9,324 nucleotides of DNA from an uncultured Saprospiraceae bacterium (GTDB lineage Bacteria; Bacteroidota; Bacteroidia; Chitinophagales; Saprospiraceae). The notes below the pieces were generated by a model. It was not told where the DNA came from, searched no databases, and saw nothing but the letters and a program-made list of their open reading frames with translations. Position numbers and translations under genes: made by a program. Where the stretch lies: contig CALGLY010000025.1 in the NCBI GenBank assembly GCA_937959095.1, positions 1 through 9,324 on the forward strand. Reading direction: 5' to 3'. This document shows positions 5,755-9,324 of the stretch, one piece after another. Numbering within the stretch: position 1 is the first letter of the stretch; every line of letters starts with the position of its first letter.

Positions 5755-7374
5755 ATGCAAACAACTTTAGTAACATTAGATTGGATAGTTATTGCGGGCT
5801 ATTTCTTGCTCTTATTAGGGGTAGCAGCTTGGGTAATTTCACAAAAACAAGAAAATTCCGAAGATTACTTTTTGGCAGGAAGAAATATGGGATGGTTCGT
5901 AGTAGGTTCCTCCATTTTCGCTTCTAATATTGGCTCTGAACATGTGGTAGGATTAGCAGGTTCTGGTGCAGCTGATAAATTTCCGCTATTAATTTATGAG
6001 CTCCACGCTTGGATAGTTGTACTGCTGGGGTGGTTATTTTTGCCCTTTTATGTAAGAAGCGGCGTATTTACCATGCCTGAGTTTTTGGAAAAACGATTTA
6101 ATTCAAAAGCTAGATGGTTTCTCTCTCTTTTTAGCTTAGCCGCTTACGTCTTGACAAAGGTATCTGTTACTTTATATGCAGGGGGCATTGTCATTTCTAC
6201 CGTCTTGGATGTTACATTTATGCAAGGTGCTTTAGCAACGGTAATACTCACAGGTATCTACACGGTACTTGGAGGAATGCGAGCCGTTGTATACACAGAG
6301 ACTTTGCAGGCTATCATTCTGGTAATTGGTGCAGCAACCTTGACTTTTCTCGGATTACAAGCGGCTGGTGGATGGAACTCCGTAGTAGCAGAAGTCGGCC
6401 CGCAGTATATGGATATGTGGCGTTCCATGGACGACCCAGAATACCCCTGGCATTGGCTAGTGCTTTCTTCTACAATTGTAGGGATTTGGTATTGGTGTAC
6501 CGATCAAGTAATTGTGCAGCGAGTATTAACAGCTAAAAATATAAAGGAAGGTCGTAGAGGTAGTATTTTTGGAGCACTCTTGAAACTTACTCCCGTGTTT
6601 CTATTCTTAATTCCAGGAGTCATAGCACTCGTACTCAAACAACGAGGCGAATTGGCATGGGACACTCCAGATGAAGCCTTTCCTTCTTTAATGATGGCCA
6701 TATTGCCCGCAGGACTAAGAGGCTTGGTTGCCGCAGGATTGATGGCTGCTTTAATGTCTTCCTTAGCATCTGTATTCAATAGTTGCTCTACCCTTTTCAC
6801 GGTGGATATTTATAAGAAAATCCGTCCAGATGCCTCTGAAGCTCAGCTCGTAAGGACAGGAAGAATTGCTACGGCAGTAGTCGTAGTATTAGGTATTTTA
6901 TGGGTACCAATTATCGAACAATTAGCAGGTGGTACATTATATGGCTACTTGCAAAATGTGCAATCGTATATTGCGCCTCCAATTACCGCAGTATTTTTGC
7001 TCGGTATTTTCTTCCCTAGAATTAATTCAACAGGCGCGCTGATTACGCTTTTCTCTGGCTTAGGCATAGCCGCAGTTCGACTAACATTAGAGATATTCAA
7101 AGACTCCTTAGCGGTAGATTCCTTCTTATACGGGTTAGCAGATATGAATTTCTTGAAGTTTTCTTCTTTCTTCTTTTTGTATTGTGTGGCAGCAGCGGTT
7201 TTAGGTTCGCTACTAGCACCAAGACCAAGTGCAGCACAATTGGCAGGCCTTACCTTTGGTTCACTTACAGAGGAGCAAAAAGCAAGTAATCGTTCTAGTT
7301 ACAATTGGATAGATATTGTAGCTTCTTTATTCATTGTAGCTATCGTTCTATTCATCATGATTTACTTTAGCTAA
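5755..7374 (+). CDS. Sodium/solute symporter (SSS) family Na+/sugar cotransporter, SGLT-like
   Basis: This 539-residue inner-membrane protein of the LeuT fold has about fourteen helices and is predicted to import a sugar with Na+. Signatures are DYFLAGRNMGWFVVGSSIFA (37-56), SNIGSEHVVGLAGSG (57-71), GVFTMPEFLEKRFN (103-116), YTVLGGMRAVVYTE (169-182), WYWCTDQVIVQR (245-256), LKLTPVFLFLIPG (276-288), ALMSSLASVFNSCSTLFTVD (332-351) and YLQNVQSYIAPP (398-409). Glu82, Lys277 and Gln400 match sugar-site residues Glu88, Lys294 and Gln428 of Vibrio SGLT. At the Gln69 and Asn260 positions it has His63 and Asp250, as in human SGLT1. Ser335 and Ser336 fall in the Na+-site helix. The start is ATG 5755; an in-frame TTG at 5734 overlaps the palindromic repeat and is judged false. 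The gene follows GH43 by 177 nt and is the last + strand gene. Glucose, galactose or xylose are all plausible; the operon favours xylose or a small xylo-oligosaccharide. Confidence 0.92.
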   Translation: MQTTLVTLDWIVIAGYFLLLLGVAAWVISQKQENSEDYFLAGRNMGWFVVGSSIFASNIGSEHVVGLAGSGAADKFPLLIYELHAWIVVLLGWLFLPFYVRSGVFTMPEFLEKRFNSKARWFLSLFSLAAYVLTKVSVTLYAGGIVISTVLDVTFMQGALATVILTGIYTVLGGMRAVVYTETLQAIILVIGAATLTFLGLQAAGGWNSVVAEVGPQYMDMWRSMDDPEYPWHWLVLSSTIVGIWYWCTDQVIVQRVLTAKNIKEGRRGSIFGALLKLTPVFLFLIPGVIALVLKQRGELAWDTPDEAFPSLMMAILPAGLRGLVAAGLMAALMSSLASVFNSCSTLFTVDIYKKIRPDASEAQLVRTGRIATAVVVVLGILWVPIIEQLAGGTLYGYLQNVQSYIAPPITAVFLLGIFFPRINSTGALITLFSGLGIAAVRLTLEIFKDSLAVDSFLYGLADMNFLKFSSFFFLYCVAAAVLGSLLAPRPSAAQLAGLTFGSLTEEQKASNRSSYNWIDIVASLFIVAIVLFIMIYFS

Positions 7375-7390
7375 ATTGAGTTTTCGAGTT

Positions 7391-7424
7391 AGGTTTACTA
7401 AACTTCTAAAAGTTTAGTAAACCT
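7391..7424. terminator. Perfect 15-bp hairpin between convergent genes, probable bidirectional terminator
   Basis: Arms 7391-7405 (AGGTTTACTAAACTT) and 7410-7424 are exact reverse complements around the loop CTAA. The hairpin stands between the symporter stop (7372-7374) and the - strand kinase. Its right arm contains the last three codons and the stop of the kinase (7414-7424). Neither side has a long T-run, so the terminator call rests on position, perfect pairing and short loop. Confidence 0.65.
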
Positions 7425-9324
7425 TCTCCAATTCCAAAGTCTCCAACAGCACCTCATACATTTTATCGCGCTCAAAAGGCTTGGTGATATAATTATTCAT
7501 TCCAACTTTTTTAGCCGCTTCTATATTTTCATCCAAGATATTGGCACTTAGAGCAATGATGGGAATATTGCGCTTTTCATTATTCAAGGCACGGATATAT
7601 TTTGTCGCTTCTAAGCCATCCATTTCAGGCATATTAATGTCCATTAAAATGCAATCAAATTTTTTATCTTTTATGGTCTCTATTGCTGCTAAACCATTAT
7701 CCACAATATCATGTCCAATGCCCCAATTATGGAGTAAATTAGATACAATAACTTGATTGAATTTATTATCTTCTGCTAAAAGGATTTGTTTGCCTATAAG
7801 CTGTCCATAATTCTTGGTAGTTGCAGACGACAATTCTATTTGTTTTTTAGCGGCATGTAATGGAAAAGAAAGTTCAAAACTAAAGCGACTGCCTTTACCT
7901 AACTCACTCCTAAGTTGCAAATCACTATGTTGTAGTTTCAACAACTGTTTGGTGATGGCAAGTCCAAGACCTGTACCTCCAAATTCTCTAGCAATAGAGT
8001 TATTTGCTTGTTGAAATTTCTCAAAGATTTTCTTTTGTCCTTCAGGCGAAATACCTATCCCTGTATCTTCGACTACAAAAGCAATTAAGACATTTTCATC
8101 CGTTTGCTCCAATACATTAGTGATTACTTTTACCATACCTTTGTTCGTGAACTTGACGGCATTACTAAGTAAATTATACAAAACCTGATTGAGGCGAATA
8201 GGATCGGCTAGGATTTCTTGTTGTAAAACCTGATTCTGCTCTAATTGTAATTCAATTGCCTTATCTCCCTTGTATGCGTCAAAGGTGCATATAAGATCAG
8301 AAAGCAATTTATTTAAATCTGTAGGTATTTTTTCAAAGCTAATTTTGTTCGATTCTAACTTTGAAAAATCCAAAATATCATTAATAATACGTTTCAGATG
8401 TTCCCCAACTTGCTTTAAACTGGATAAATATTTTAATTGATTAGGATGAGGAGATTTTTCCAATAAAATATCTGTAAAGCCTAATACCGCACTTAATGGT
8501 GTGCGGATTTCGTGGCTCATCGTGGAAATAAAATTTTGCTTGACTTGATAGGCTTCAACAACTTTTAGTTTTGTTTTTTCAAGTTGCAGATTGGCGTTAT
8601 TTAGTTCTTTATTTTTCTTTCGAAGTTTTCGTTTAGAGTTACTAGAAATAAGCAACGATAAACCTGAAAGTATACTAATCAAAATCAAAGAAATCAGACC
8701 CAATAAATAATTTTGATTTTTCGTCTTTAGAAATTTATTTTCTTGTTCTGCACGTTCCACCTCATATTTAGCTTCCATTTGAGCGACTAATTTGCTTTGC
8801 TCCTCGTCGCGTGTTTCTATGAGATAATTGATTCTTTTTGCTGCCATTGCAAGACCTCGCTCTTCCTCTCCCGCTAATGTATACACCTTTTGCAAATGAG
8901 CATACATATCTTCCATACGTCCTACTGTTTTTCCCTCTTCTATGAGTTCAAAAGCTTGATTAGCCTTCTCCAATGCAATGGGTAGTTTTTCAAATTTTAG
9001 AGCTGCCTTGGAAGCTCTAACATAAGCGTAAATTTTGTAGTTCTCAAAGTCTTCTGTTACTAAGTCTACCGTATTATCAGCTTCTTCTATAGCCGCCGCA
9101 TAGTCTTTCATATCTATCTTGAGATCGACAATAGCCAAACCTGTTTGAATCATAGATTCTATATCTCCTAGTTTTTTTTGCGCACCTTGGCACTTGCGGA
9201 TAGCGGCTTCTGCCTTATCGTATAATCCAAGTTTGGAGTAGGTAGCAGCTAGGTTATCCAGCCAAATAGACAAGGTTTTATTATCCTTATTCTTAGTGGA
9301 GAGCACTTCTAAACGTTCAAAGTA
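7414..9324 (-). CDS. TPR-containing hybrid sensor histidine kinase, 5' end outside window
   Basis: The frame stays open to the right edge (636 codons plus stop), so the N-terminus, probably with a signal peptide and more TPRs, is missing. Residue numbers count from the GTG at 9306. TPR-like helical repeats span about 1-160. A charged coiled coil (about 165-198), one membrane helix (about 199-222) and a second coiled coil (about 223-258) follow. HisKA has FISTMSHEIRTPLSAVLGF with phospho-acceptor His265. HATPase_c shows LLSNAVKFT (N box, Asn382), DTGIGIS (G1, 414-420) and GGTGLGLAI (G2, 443-451). The C-terminal receiver (about 506-625) has acidic residues Glu512 and Asp513, phospho-acceptor Asp556 in MDINMPEMDG, Ser587 and Lys609. 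The TPR part is probably periplasmic and the rest cytoplasmic. No DNA-binding domain is fused, so a separate Hpt protein or regulator must act downstream. The signal is unknown. The gene looks more A+T rich than the sugar genes and nothing ties it to them except position. Confidence 0.92.
   Translation of the reverse strand, partial: YFERLEVLSTKNKDNKTLSIWLDNLAATYSKLGLYDKAEAAIRKCQGAQKKLGDIESMIQTGLAIVDLKIDMKDYAAAIEEADNTVDLVTEDFENYKIYAYVRASKAALKFEKLPIALEKANQAFELIEEGKTVGRMEDMYAHLQKVYTLAGEEERGLAMAAKRINYLIETRDEEQSKLVAQMEAKYEVERAEQENKFLKTKNQNYLLGLISLILISILSGLSLLISSNSKRKLRKKNKELNNANLQLEKTKLKVVEAYQVKQNFISTMSHEIRTPLSAVLGFTDILLEKSPHPNQLKYLSSLKQVGEHLKRIINDILDFSKLESNKISFEKIPTDLNKLLSDLICTFDAYKGDKAIELQLEQNQVLQQEILADPIRLNQVLYNLLSNAVKFTNKGMVKVITNVLEQTDENVLIAFVVEDTGIGISPEGQKKIFEKFQQANNSIAREFGGTGLGLAITKQLLKLQHSDLQLRSELGKGSRFSFELSFPLHAAKKQIELSSATTKNYGQLIGKQILLAEDNKFNQVIVSNLLHNWGIGHDIVDNGLAAIETIKDKKFDCILMDINMPEMDGLEATKYIRALNNEKRNIPIIALSANILDENIEAAKKVGMNNYITKPFERDKMYEVLLETLELEKVY

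Noticed and set aside
5368..5760. 130-residue - strand open frame across the GH43 end and the gap
   Set aside because: It runs antisense to the GH43 C-terminal domain and through the palindromic repeat, with low-complexity content and no recognisable motif.
9304..9306. GTG at 9306 as the kinase start
   Set aside because: The frame stays open to the window edge with TPR-like sequence (YFERLE) in front, and no signal peptide follows the GTG. The true start is outside the window.

Overview
The window looks like part of a Bacteroidota chromosome. The reasons are the transketolase type (a thiamine-diphosphate motif reading SDGG where most transketolases have GDG), A-rich leaders mostly without Shine-Dalgarno sequences, an XylE-like sugar porter with a long TM9-TM10 loop, and a TPR-containing hybrid histidine kinase. 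No rRNA, tRNA, CRISPR array or complete insertion sequence was seen. The genus cannot be named from the sequence alone.

Layout: five genes lie head-to-tail on the + strand. They are the C-terminal end of a Gfo/Idh/MocA oxidoreductase (3-209), an MFS sugar/H+ symporter (232-1794), a transketolase (1868-3907), a cytoplasmic GH43 beta-xylosidase-like enzyme (3988-5577) and an SGLT-type Na+/sugar symporter (5755-7374). A convergent - strand gene, a TPR/hybrid sensor histidine kinase (7414 to beyond the right edge), faces them across a 39-nt gap that carries a strong hairpin.

The + strand genes read as part of a pentose (D-xylose / xylo-oligosaccharide) utilisation operon. Two inner-membrane importers with different coupling ions bring sugar in. 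The GH43 enzyme, which has no signal peptide, cleaves short xylo-oligosaccharides in the cytoplasm. Transketolase carries the resulting pentose phosphates into the non-oxidative pentose phosphate pathway. Xylose isomerase, xylulokinase, SusC/SusD and a dedicated regulator are not in the window and may lie upstream.

None of the protein-coding content is a novel system. The less ordinary material is structural. Each of the three wider gaps in the operon holds a different imperfect palindrome built of short repeats, starting almost at the upstream stop codon. The convergent gap has a perfect 15-bp hairpin that overlaps the last codons of the kinase. The transketolase gene has a perfect 14-bp inverted repeat 36 nt after its start codon. 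The two transporters also show by-eye binding-site differences from their best-known bacterial relatives (XylE and vSGLT).
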